Part shown: positions 16,331 to 23,527 of the stretch, piece after piece
Layout of the letters: every line of letters begins with the position of its first letter
How positions within the stretch are numbered: the stretch's first letter is position 1
NCBI GenBank assembly: GCA_031270865.1
Contig: JAISWI010000083.1
Span: forward strand, 1 to 41,660
Length of the DNA stretch: 41,660 nt
Direction of reading: 5' to 3'
Source: Oscillospiraceae bacterium
GTDB taxonomy: Bacteria; Bacillota; Clostridia; Christensenellales; Aristaeellaceae
Program-made: the position numbers and the translations under genes
Notes under the pieces: model-generated
The model's input: only the letters and a program-made list of their open reading frames with translations
Databases searched by the model: none
Told to the model about the DNA's origin: nothing

Positions 16331-17869
16331 ATGACACGCAGAATCCTTACCCTGCTGCTTGCTGTGTCGCTGACGCTGGCAGCCGCGCCCGCGCTGGCGT
16401 ATAACGGCGATGATGACCTGAAGATCACACCCGAACCCAGCGCCATCACACTGTTCTACGCGTTTGACGGCAACGGTGCGCCGAAAGGCGACATGCCCAT
16501 CTGGCAGGAAGCCGCGCGGCTGACCAACGTACAGATGCGGAATGTCGCGAACGAATCCATTACAGACGTTAAGGAATCACTTAACACGATGCTGGCCTCG
16601 GGCAAGCTGCCCGACCTTATCCAAGGCCACCGCGACAACCTCGCGCCACTGATATCACAGGGCGCGTTCCTTCCGCTTGATGACCTGATCGCCCAATACG
16701 GCCAGAACATTCAGCGTTTCCTGGAGGAATACCCTGACGCCAAGCGGGCTGGCACCGGGCCTGACGGCCAGTTCTATTACATCTCGGGCACACTGGGCGG
16801 TGATCCGAGCAAGGCGCTACCGTCGATGGGCTTCTTCATCCGTCAGGACTGGCTGGACAAACTGGGCCTCGCGCAACCGACGACGCTGGAGGAATATAAG
16901 TCCGTTCTCTACGCCTTCCGCAACGAAGACCCCAACGGCAACGGCGAGAAAGATGAGGTGCCATGGTTCTACCGTGATACGGGCATCTGGCCGCTGCTGG
17001 AGTTGTGGAATGCGGAAAACGGCTGGTACATAAAGGAAGACGGCAAGATTTACCAGGGACGCGCCCAAGAAGAATACAAGGCCGCGCTGAAGGAACTGGC
17101 GCAGTGGTACGCCGATGGCGTGATTGATCCGGAGATATTTACACGCGGCTCTCAAGCTAGGCAGTTCCTTCTTGGCAACGACCAGGGCGGCGCGACGATC
17201 GACTGGTTTTCCTCGACCGGCGCGATGAACGATACCGTGCGCGAGCAGGTGCCAGATATAAACTTCGTGGCGTTCGCGCCTCCCGGGGACATCAGCGGCG
17301 TGGTAAAAACCAACAGGAGCCGCACGTCACTGCACTCCTACGCATGGGGGATCTCAATTGATTGCGAGGATCCGGTGAAAGCTATCCAGTTCATGGATTT
17401 CTTCTTCACCCCTGTCGGCCAGCTGCTCACATACGGCATTGAGGGCGATGATTATACGCTGGTCGATGGTTCACCCGTTCCTACCAAAAAGGCGTTGACC
17501 AATCCCGCCGGATACCCGAACTACCTGCGCAGTATCGGTTGCTATGAGATCGGCAGGTATGGCAACATCATGGGCGAGTTGGCCGCCATGAACAAGCAGG
17601 CGCGTGACGGTTATGACCTCTACGCCGCTAGCGACTGGGTTAGGATGCCTTTCCCGACGCTGGTATTCAACGAGGATGAGCGTTACGAACTGGACAACTA
17701 CATCGCGAACCTGAACGCTTTGACGGACGAGTATCAGCAGCGTTGCCTGCTGGGAGCTCAGGATGTGGACAGCACATGGAACCAGTACATCGCCAATCTG
17801 GAGGCAATGGGGCTGATCGAGGCGACCGCCGCGTATAACAGCGCATACGAACGGTACCTGGGTGAGTAA
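16331..17869 (+). CDS. Extracellular sugar-binding protein (LplA-like, SBP family 1)
   Basis: 512 residues after AAAGGAGG. An N-terminal signal peptide MTRRILTLLLAVSLTLAAAP ends ALA-YNGD, a signal peptidase I type site; there is no lipobox cysteine, which is unusual for a binding protein of a single-membrane Gram-positive. The mature part has the LplA-like layout: LNTMLASGKLPDLIQGHRDN, FFIRQDWLDKLGLAQPTTLE, NEDPNGNGEKDEVPWFY, YADGVIDPEIFTRG and a C-terminal all-helical lobe. It would deliver a complex glycan or lipo-oligosaccharide to the LplC-type permease encoded just upstream. Confidence 0.88.
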   Translation: MTRRILTLLLAVSLTLAAAPALAYNGDDDLKITPEPSAITLFYAFDGNGAPKGDMPIWQEAARLTNVQMRNVANESITDVKESLNTMLASGKLPDLIQGHRDNLAPLISQGAFLPLDDLIAQYGQNIQRFLEEYPDAKRAGTGPDGQFYYISGTLGGDPSKALPSMGFFIRQDWLDKLGLAQPTTLEEYKSVLYAFRNEDPNGNGEKDEVPWFYRDTGIWPLLELWNAENGWYIKEDGKIYQGRAQEEYKAALKELAQWYADGVIDPEIFTRGSQARQFLLGNDQGGATIDWFSSTGAMNDTVREQVPDINFVAFAPPGDISGVVKTNRSRTSLHSYAWGISIDCEDPVKAIQFMDFFFTPVGQLLTYGIEGDDYTLVDGSPVPTKKALTNPAGYPNYLRSIGCYEIGRYGNIMGELAAMNKQARDGYDLYAASDWVRMPFPTLVFNEDERYELDNYIANLNALTDEYQQRCLLGAQDVDSTWNQYIANLEAMGLIEATAAYNSAYERYLGE

Positions 17870-17880
17870 CGGGTAATAGA

Positions 17881-17914
17881 AAAGCCAGGAGGAGTTCCCG
17901 CCCCTCCTGGCTTT
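17881..17914 (+). terminator. Terminator after the sugar-binding protein gene
   Basis: Perfect 12-bp arms AAAGCCAGGAGG and CCTCCTGGCTTT around a 10-base loop, starting 11 bases after the stop codon. The arm itself ends CTTT, and a T-run exists on both strands, so it may stop transcription both ways. Confidence 0.8.
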
Positions 17915-17931
17915 GCGTTACGCTCACCGTC

Positions 17932-18069
17932 TTAACGTTTTTGCGCATTACGCATAACCATAAGGTTCATATATTCGGTGCCATACTCCGCATGTACGGT
18001 AAACTCGAATCTCTCATACAACGCCCGTGGCTCCATGAACGCGTAGAACTCGTTGGCAACATACTTCCT
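17932..18069 (-). pseudogene. GNAT acetyltransferase C-terminal remnant
   Basis: About 45 codons ending in NAQKR followed by a stop. The stretch FYAFMEPRALYERFEF, followed by GTEYMNLMV, resembles the last strand and helix of GNAT N-acetyltransferases (usual pattern ALYE-x-x-GF). The acetyl-CoA binding part is absent. It sits between the sugar operon terminator and the prophage attachment region, and is probably the tail of a gene lost during insertion or deletion. By-eye call only. Confidence 0.4.
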
Positions 18070-18197
18070 AAAAACCATGATAAACCAAGATGCAGGGCAT
18101 AACACCCATATCCTGCAGAAAAATTCTAGCGTATCCAACAAGCCGGAAGCGTTGAAAATCCTTGATTCTCAACGCTTCTTTGAATCTATCGCTTCAT

Positions 18198-18275
18198 TGG
18201 TGCGCCATCAGGGACTCGAACCCGGGACACCCTGATTAAGAGTGAAGTGCTCCACTCCAAAAAAGCTAGCCCCCG
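18198..18275 (-). tRNA. Degenerate tRNA-Lys(CUU): probable prophage attachment site
   Basis: On the minus strand the 3' half reads CTCTTAATCAGGGTG with anticodon CTT, then the T arm CCGGGTTCGAGTCCCTG and ATGGCGCACCA. The D-arm side keeps TAGCT, TGG and GAGCAC, but the 5' acceptor strand (CGGGGGC instead of GCGCCAT) cannot pair with ATGGCGC, and the anticodon stem is mispaired on its 5' side. It is therefore not a working tRNA. It lies next to a tyrosine integrase gene, and many such integrases use tRNA 3' ends. No second copy of the core is visible elsewhere in the window. Confidence 0.7.
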
Positions 18276-18294
18276 CCCAAAAAATGGGCGGGGG
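18270..18294 (-). terminator. Terminator downstream of the prophage integrase
   Basis: Arms CCCCCGCCCA and TGGGCGGGGG (perfect, 10 bp) with a 5-base loop; on the minus strand a T6 run follows five bases later. It lies 58 bases beyond the integrase stop. Two direct repeats of TTGACAGCCAA (18303-18324) lie between stop and hairpin and could be integrase arm-binding sites. Confidence 0.65.
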
Positions 18295-18351
18295 AAAATT
18301 CGTTGACAGCCAATTTGACAGCCAAACGCGGCCGATGTTGTTCGCGGGGGG

Positions 18352-19551
18352 TTACCCTCCAGCTTGCGCGGGGGCAATGCCCAGACTGACCAAGTAACCG
18401 CGCATGGCGTTAACATCCTCGCGCTGCTGCATATCCGTAACGTGGGTATAGATGTTCAGCGAGGTGGACACGTCGGCGTGGCCAAGCCAAAGCTGGATGG
18501 TTTTAAGCTTAACGCCAGCCTGGAACAGGAGCGTGCAAAACGTGTGGCGCAGGTCATGGCACGTGGGCAATTGGTCCGCGCCGTCCGAGTTGAGGCTTTT
18601 CTGGTAACCCGCCCAAGCTTTCCGGAACGCGCTCTTAGTTATGCTCTCGCCGTTAAGCTTTGTCAGAGGCGCGGTCGCGCCGCGGTCAACAAGGTATTGG
18701 CACACGGGCAGCAACTCGGGGAAGATAGGTATTAAGCGCGTCCCGGCGGCTGTCTTAGGCGGCGCGATAACAGGTCCGCCGCGCTCAAACCGCAGCGCCT
18801 TATTGACGGTGATTGTCAAACTGGACAAGTTAATATCATGGGATGGGTCGAGCGCGAGAGCTTCGCCCCTGCGCAGTCCCGCGAGCAGCATTAACGCGGC
18901 CAGCGGCCCGCACCGATGGCCGCGCCATGTCCGTAATATTATGGACTGGGTGTCCTGGCCGATAAAAGCGTGAGTGCCTCTCGCGCCTTTGGGCAGTTTC
19001 AGGCCTTTAGCCGGGTTGAAAGCGATCAGGCGGTTACGCTCCGCTTGGGTAAAGAGGCCCTTTATCATCATCGCGTGTTTTTTAATATAGCTTTCGCCGC
19101 CGCAGTCCTTGCGCAGGTTAACGAATTTCTGGCACATGTCCAGCGTGACCGCTCCCATTTGGACGCCGCCCATATGCGCGGTAACGCGGGCGAGATAACG
19201 CGCGTAATCCTCGCGGGTGTTGGGCTGCAGGTCGGGTTTATAGGTGTCAAGATAAGTTTCGGCCCAATTCGCGACGGTCGGCTGAGCGGCGTCGGGCTTA
19301 ACCTCACGCGGGTCCGCCGCCATCGCGCTAATGAACTTGTTCATCTTCCGACGCGCTTCGGCCTGGGTCTTGCCATAAAAATACTTACGGCGTCTAGACC
19401 CGTTGTCTCGGTCACAGCAAATAGAGACGGAGTAACGCCCGTCTTTGCGGCGTGTCAGGGATACGCGTGGCGAACGCGCCGCAGGCGCGGGAGCGCGGAC
19501 AGGCAGCGGTAAACGTATAACATTCGAGGGCATTAACGCGGAATCCGGCAT
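18352..19551 (-). CDS. int: Prophage tyrosine integrase
   Basis: 399 residues from the ATG at 19551, which follows AAAGGAGG. An N-terminal AP2-like DNA-binding part (RKDGRYSVSICCDRD, KYFYGKTQAEARRKM) and a core-binding SAM-like domain (NWAETYLDTYKPDLQPNTRE) precede the catalytic domain. The catalytic residues are in place: Arg in LLAGLRRGEALAL, His-x-x-Arg in CHDLRHTFC, His in WLGHADVSTSL and Tyr in NIYTHV. It would insert the phage at the adjacent tRNA-Lys-like site. It is transcribed away from the rest of the prophage. No excisionase gene lies next to it. Confidence 0.95.
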   Translation of the reverse strand: MPDSALMPSNVIRLPLPVRAPAPAARSPRVSLTRRKDGRYSVSICCDRDNGSRRRKYFYGKTQAEARRKMNKFISAMAADPREVKPDAAQPTVANWAETYLDTYKPDLQPNTREDYARYLARVTAHMGGVQMGAVTLDMCQKFVNLRKDCGGESYIKKHAMMIKGLFTQAERNRLIAFNPAKGLKLPKGARGTHAFIGQDTQSIILRTWRGHRCGPLAALMLLAGLRRGEALALDPSHDINLSSLTITVNKALRFERGGPVIAPPKTAAGTRLIPIFPELLPVCQYLVDRGATAPLTKLNGESITKSAFRKAWAGYQKSLNSDGADQLPTCHDLRHTFCTLLFQAGVKLKTIQLWLGHADVSTSLNIYTHVTDMQQREDVNAMRGYLVSLGIAPAQAGG

Positions 19552-19689
19552 GGGGGGAGGCCTCCTTTCGCGCGTCGGACAGGAAGGGTATACCATGTAA
19601 TTGACGGTATAGCCAAGCGTCTGTTCCATAAAATGAATTTTGGACCGTTAAACGCCGAGTTATGCGCGTCCCGCTAAATATTATTGTGT

Positions 19690-19718
19690 TTGAAGCACAA
19701 CCTAACGCGTGATACAAT
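19690..19718 (+). promoter_or_regulatory. Candidate promoter for the late regulator
   Basis: TTGAAG (19690-19695), a 17-base spacer and TACAAT (19713-19718), 86 bases before the start of the regulator gene. A hairpin GCCGCCT/AGGCGGC lies in the leader. Confidence 0.5.
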
Positions 19719-19804
19719 AAAAAACGTAGTTTCCGGCTAAGACGCCGCCTATACCGCCCTAACAGGCGGCGGCGCGGCATGACGGCGCGGGAGGCGCGGC
19801 ACAA

Positions 19805-20305
19805 ATGAAGCCCGACGAAAACCAATCCGAAATCTGGCGGGCGCGGAAAACGCTGGCTGAATGGGCGGCCGCGGTCGAGCGAATCCGCGAGTTGAACCGC
19901 GAGTCGGAGCGATACGCGGAGACGTCGCGAGAATGTTATGACACGCTAAGCCGCGCTCCGCCAGACGGGACCAGTCACGCGGACGGGAAAGCCCGGGACA
20001 TGGAGGAGACGCTGGAGCGGGCGGAGCGTACCGCGCGGGAGTGCGCCCAGGCGATAAAGCGCAACAGCCGGGAGATAGAACGGCTGTTCCTGCTGAAGGC
20101 GGAGATGGACCGAGCGGTATGGGCGCTGCCGCCGAGCCAGGAGCGCGCGGTCACGCTGCGGTACAAACGCCATCAGAAGTGGGAAACGATAGCGCGGCAG
20201 CTGAACGCGTCGGAGCGCACCGTGAGGAGGTGGGACCATGCCGCGCTGAAGAAATTGTCGCGGAACGAAAAGTTGACCGCTTTTGTCCGGAAAAGCGTGG
20301 TATAG
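19805..20305 (+). CDS. Phage late transcription regulator (DUF1492/ArpU-like, sigma-70 region 4 fold)
   Basis: 166 residues. Residues about 15-100 form a long charged helical region; residues about 105-160 are a sigma region 4-like helix-turn-helix: LPPSQERAVTLRYKRHQKWE followed by ARQLNASERTVRRWDHAALK. Proteins of this kind (RinA/ArpU/DUF1492) lie directly before the small terminase gene in many Firmicutes phages and switch on the late genes. Here it follows the integrase immediately, so the whole early region that usually separates them is missing. A dyad just after its end may be its target. Confidence 0.85.
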   Translation: MKPDENQSEIWRARKTLAEWAAAVERIRELNRESERYAETSRECYDTLSRAPPDGTSHADGKARDMEETLERAERTARECAQAIKRNSREIERLFLLKAEMDRAVWALPPSQERAVTLRYKRHQKWETIARQLNASERTVRRWDHAALKKLSRNEKLTAFVRKSVV

Positions 20306-20306
20306 T
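20278..20306 (+). promoter_or_regulatory. Candidate late promoter/operator
   Basis: A perfect dyad CGCTTTT-GTCCGG-AAAAGCG (20278-20297) is followed three bases later by TATAGT (20301-20306), a -10-like box, right at the stop codon of the late regulator. There is no good -35 at normal distance, as expected for an activator-dependent promoter. I infer that the sigma-like regulator acts here to drive the structural genes. Confidence 0.5.
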
Positions 20307-20335
20307 ATGGGCGGTGGCATAGGGGGGAACCGGGA

Positions 20336-20365
20336 GGCGGTCACGGCGGGGCGTGACCGCCTTTT
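20336..20365 (+). terminator. Hairpin with T-run before terS
   Basis: GGCGGTCACG and CGTGACCGCC pair perfectly over 10 bp around GCGGGG and are followed by TTTT. It stands between the candidate late promoter and terS, so it could limit read-through until the late regulator is made, or act as an attenuator. Confidence 0.7.
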
Positions 20366-20389
20366 GGCCCGCGCGGGGGCGAGAAGACC

Positions 20390-20773
20390 GTGACTGCGAG
20401 ACGCGCGAAATTCATAGACGAGTATCTGATCGACCTGAACGCGAGCCAGGCGGCGATCCGGGCAGGCTACAGCGCGAGGAACGCGAACGTGGAAGGCGCG
20501 CGTCTGCTGGCAAATGTTAGCGTTTCGGAAGAAATAGCGCGGCGCGGCGCGATCCAGGCGCGGCGCACGGGCTACAACCAGGAGCGCGTGATGCGCGAGA
20601 TCGCGGAGGTAGCGAGCAGTCCCGAATCGAAAATGCCTGAGAAGCTGAAGGCGCTGGAGCTGATGGGCAAGCATATGGGTATGTTCCGCGACAACGTCAC
20701 GGTGAGCGTGGAGCCGCCGCGAATAATAGACGATTGGAGCGGCGCGCCCAGCGGCGCGGACGCGCGTGGCTGA
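20390..20773 (+). CDS. terS: Terminase small subunit
   Basis: 127 residues from a GTG. The N-terminal helix-turn-helix FIDEYLIDLNASQAAIRAGY is the terminase_2 signature, followed by the central oligomerisation helices (EEIARRGAIQARRTGYN, MREIAEVASSP) and KLKALELMGKHMGMF. It recognises the packaging site on phage DNA and hands it to the large subunit. The start has only a weak ribosome binding site. The end overlaps terL by eight bases. Confidence 0.92.
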   Translation: MTARRAKFIDEYLIDLNASQAAIRAGYSARNANVEGARLLANVSVSEEIARRGAIQARRTGYNQERVMREIAEVASSPESKMPEKLKALELMGKHMGMFRDNVTVSVEPPRIIDDWSGAPSGADARG

Positions 20774-22028
20774 GGTCCGGTTCAGCCGTGTATGCGCGCC
20801 GGTGTTCGAGGCTGTGCACCGAGACATACTCCGGGCCGGGCACCTGCATTACTGGCTTCGCGGCGGTCGCGGGAGCGGAAAGAGCAGCTATGTCAGCCTA
20901 GAGATAGTGACGGGGCTGCTGCGTGACAGGAACTACAACGCGATAGTATACCGAAAAGTGGCGGAGACGCTGCGCGACAGCGTGTACGCGCAGCTGCAAT
21001 GGGCGGTCGAGACACTGGGTCTGGACGAATGGTTCCAGTTTCGGCTAAGCCCGCTGGAGATCACGCTGAAGCAAACCGGTCAGCGGATCATGTTCCGAGG
21101 CGTGGACGATCCGGCCAAGAGCAAGGGGATCAAGCTGCCGCGCGGGTATTTCAAGTACATATGGTTTGAGGAACTGACGGAGTTCAGCGGCGAGGACGAA
21201 TGCCGCGCGGTGCTAAACAGCGCGCTTCGAGGCGGGGCCGATCCGGTCGTGCTGTGCGCGTATAACCCGCCCAAATCGGCGCGCAACTGGGTGAACGCGG
21301 CGGCGATGGCGCCTGACCCGCGTCGGATGATCCACAGCAGCGATTACCGCGGCGTGCCGCCTGAATGGTTGGGCGAGGCGTTCCTGAGCGAGGCGGAACA
21401 CCTGCGCGAGGTAAACGAGCGGGCGTGGCGGAGCGTGTACCTGGGCGAGGTCACAGGCACGGGCGGAGCGGTGTTCGATAACCTGGCGATAGAGCCGATA
21501 CCCGAGTCCACGCGCAAGACGTTCGACAGGTACATGAACGGCCTGGATTTCGGGTTCGCGGTCGATCCCGCCGCGCTGACGCGGTGCTACTATAACAAGC
21601 GCGAGCAGACGCTGTACATAACCGATGAATTCTATTCGGCGAGAACGCCGACAAGCGAGCTGGCGGAGCGCGTGACCGCGCTGTGCGGCAAGGAGACGGT
21701 AAGCTGCGACAGCGAAGACCCGCGCTTGATCGACGCGCTGCGACGGCTGGGCGTGAGGGCGGTCGGGGCGCGCAAAGGCCCGTACAGCGTGGAGCATGGT
21801 ATGCGCTGGCTGTCCGAGCGGGCGCGGATAGTGATCGATCCGGCCAGGTGCCCGAACGCGGCGCGGGAGTTCGCCGGGTATGAGTACAGGCAGGACAAAT
21901 ACGGAAACTACATGGCCGCGTACCCTGACAATGAGAACCACACGATCGACGCGACGCGGTACGCGGTCGAGGAGTTGAGCGCGGAACGCGCGGCGGTGAT
22001 CCTGAACAAGAAGTCGCTGGGGTTCTAG
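20766..22028 (+). CDS. terL: Terminase large subunit (PBSX-type)
   Basis: 420 residues. ATPase part: Walker A LRGGRGSGKSSYVSLEI near residue 32, Walker B with YIWFEELTEFSGEDE. Nuclease part: the RNase H-like acidic sites are in NGLDFGFAVDPAAL and CDSEDPRLIDALRRLG, with a third in NHTIDATRYA near the end. It packages DNA into proheads and cuts it. GTG start inside terS. Its last ten codons and stop are part of a tandem duplication shared with the start of the portal gene. Confidence 0.95.
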   Translation: MAEVRFSRVCAPVFEAVHRDILRAGHLHYWLRGGRGSGKSSYVSLEIVTGLLRDRNYNAIVYRKVAETLRDSVYAQLQWAVETLGLDEWFQFRLSPLEITLKQTGQRIMFRGVDDPAKSKGIKLPRGYFKYIWFEELTEFSGEDECRAVLNSALRGGADPVVLCAYNPPKSARNWVNAAAMAPDPRRMIHSSDYRGVPPEWLGEAFLSEAEHLREVNERAWRSVYLGEVTGTGGAVFDNLAIEPIPESTRKTFDRYMNGLDFGFAVDPAALTRCYYNKREQTLYITDEFYSARTPTSELAERVTALCGKETVSCDSEDPRLIDALRRLGVRAVGARKGPYSVEHGMRWLSERARIVIDPARCPNAAREFAGYEYRQDKYGNYMAAYPDNENHTIDATRYAVEELSAERAAVILNKKSLGF

Positions 22029-22070
22029 CGCGGTATGTGAACAAGAAGCCGCTGGGGTTCCAGCGCGGTA
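22003..22070 (+). repeat. 33-bp tandem duplication at the terL/portal boundary
   Basis: 22003-22035 and 22038-22070 differ at only two of 33 positions. One difference turns CAG (copy 2) into the TAG that ends terL (copy 1). The duplication supplies the first codons of the portal reading frame. Confidence 0.85.
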
Positions 22071-23527
22071 ATGACAGTCGCGGTCGGAGGCGGAAGGACA
22101 GGCGGAATGACAGTATGATAACGCGCGACGCGGCGCTGCTGGAGTGCGGGTTAACGCCCGGTATCCTGTCAGGCGCGGTAAGGGAGTTTTTCGGCGCGCA
22201 GTCGCCGCGCCGCGAGCGGCTGAAGCGGTATTACGACGGTGAGCACGCGATAAGCGGCCGCGCGCGCGCGAAAGGCGCGGCAAACAACCGGATCGCGGCG
22301 GATTACCCGCGCTACATAGTCACGATGGCGAGCGGGTACATGGCCGGATCGCCGATCGGTTACCAGGACGAAGCGCAGGAGCGGCAGCTGTCCGCGCTGC
22401 TGGCGGCGTATGACCGCGTGAACATCGAGGCGGTGGACGCGGAGATCACCGTGAACCAATCGCTGTACGGCGTAGGCCTGGAGGCGCTGTTCATGGACGA
22501 AGCGGCGCGGCCGACGAGCGCGGCGGTCGATCCGAGGTATGGGTTCGTGGTATATGACGATACGGTCAGGCACGCGCCGCTGTTCGGCGTGATGTGGCGC
22601 GCGCGGCACGGCGCGGATGGCGCGCGCGAAGGTTACGCGGCGGACGCGTATACGTCCTGGGAGGTTATAGGCTATGCCGGCCAAACGCTGGAATCGCTGG
22701 CCGAGACAGGCCGCGCGGCGCATCCGTTCGGCGCGGTGCCGCTGATCGAATACTGGAACAACGCGGATGAGCGCGGCGACTTCGAGCCAGTGATGGGCCT
22801 TATCGACGCGTACGACACGCTCCAGTCCGACCGCGTGAACGATAAAGAGCAGTTCGCCGACAGCCTGTTGGTGTTCACCGGAGTGGGCGGGCTGGATTGG
22901 GGCGATCCGCAGGACAAGCGCGGTGTCGGCGAACGCCTGCGCATGGAAAAGGCGGTCGCGCTGCCGGACAAGGACGCGCGCGTGGAATGGCTGACGAACA
23001 GCCTCAACGAGACGGACACGCAGGTTTTGGCCGACTCGATACGCGCGGACATACATAAGATGTCGCTGGTGCCCGACCTGACCGACCAAAACTTCAGCGG
23101 AAACACATCGGGCGTGGCGATGCGGTACAAGCTGCTGGGGCTGGAGCAGCTGACCAAGATAAAGGAGCGTTGGTTCAGGGAAGGGTTGAGGCAGCGGCTG
23201 AGGCAATACGCGGCCGCGCTGGGCGCGCTGGGCGGCGCGGCGCTGGACGCGGAACGCGTGCGGATCAGCTTCACGCGGTCGCTGCCAGTGAACGACCTGG
23301 AGATAGCGCAGACGGTGCGGACGCTCCAAGGGATCGTTCCGGACGCGCTGCTGCTGGCGCAGGTGCCGTTCATCCAGGACGCGCGGGCCGCGCTGGAGAC
23401 GCTTCGCGCCCAGCGGGAGGAAGCCGCGCGGCAGCAATCCGCGCTGTTCAACCAGTACGCGGACGCGAACGGGCCGAACCGCTTTGACGGCCAAACCGAC
23501 GGCAAAACCGACATAGAGGCCGGATAG
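22037..23527 (+). CDS. Portal protein (SPP1 gp6-like)
   Basis: 496 residues from the GTG at 22037, or 470 from the ATG at 22115; the longer form's first 10 codons derive from the duplicated end of terL. Family landmarks are YYDGEHAISGR, NRIAADYPRYIVTMASGYMA, the central PFGAVPLIEYWNN, YDTLQSDRVNDKEQFADSLL and DLTDQNFSGNTSGVAMRYKL. It forms the dodecameric ring at the capsid vertex through which DNA passes and on which head and tail are joined. The stop TAG shares a base with the GTG of the MuF gene. Confidence 0.93.
   Translation: MNKKPLGFQRGNDSRGRRRKDRRNDSMITRDAALLECGLTPGILSGAVREFFGAQSPRRERLKRYYDGEHAISGRARAKGAANNRIAADYPRYIVTMASGYMAGSPIGYQDEAQERQLSALLAAYDRVNIEAVDAEITVNQSLYGVGLEALFMDEAARPTSAAVDPRYGFVVYDDTVRHAPLFGVMWRARHGADGAREGYAADAYTSWEVIGYAGQTLESLAETGRAAHPFGAVPLIEYWNNADERGDFEPVMGLIDAYDTLQSDRVNDKEQFADSLLVFTGVGGLDWGDPQDKRGVGERLRMEKAVALPDKDARVEWLTNSLNETDTQVLADSIRADIHKMSLVPDLTDQNFSGNTSGVAMRYKLLGLEQLTKIKERWFREGLRQRLRQYAAALGALGGAALDAERVRISFTRSLPVNDLEIAQTVRTLQGIVPDALLLAQVPFIQDARAALETLRAQREEAARQQSALFNQYADANGPNRFDGQTDGKTDIEAG

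Noticed and set aside
18198-18275. Functional tRNA-Lys gene
   Set aside because: The 5' acceptor strand does not pair with the 3' strand and the anticodon stem is mismatched, so it is kept only as a degenerate tRNA/attachment site.
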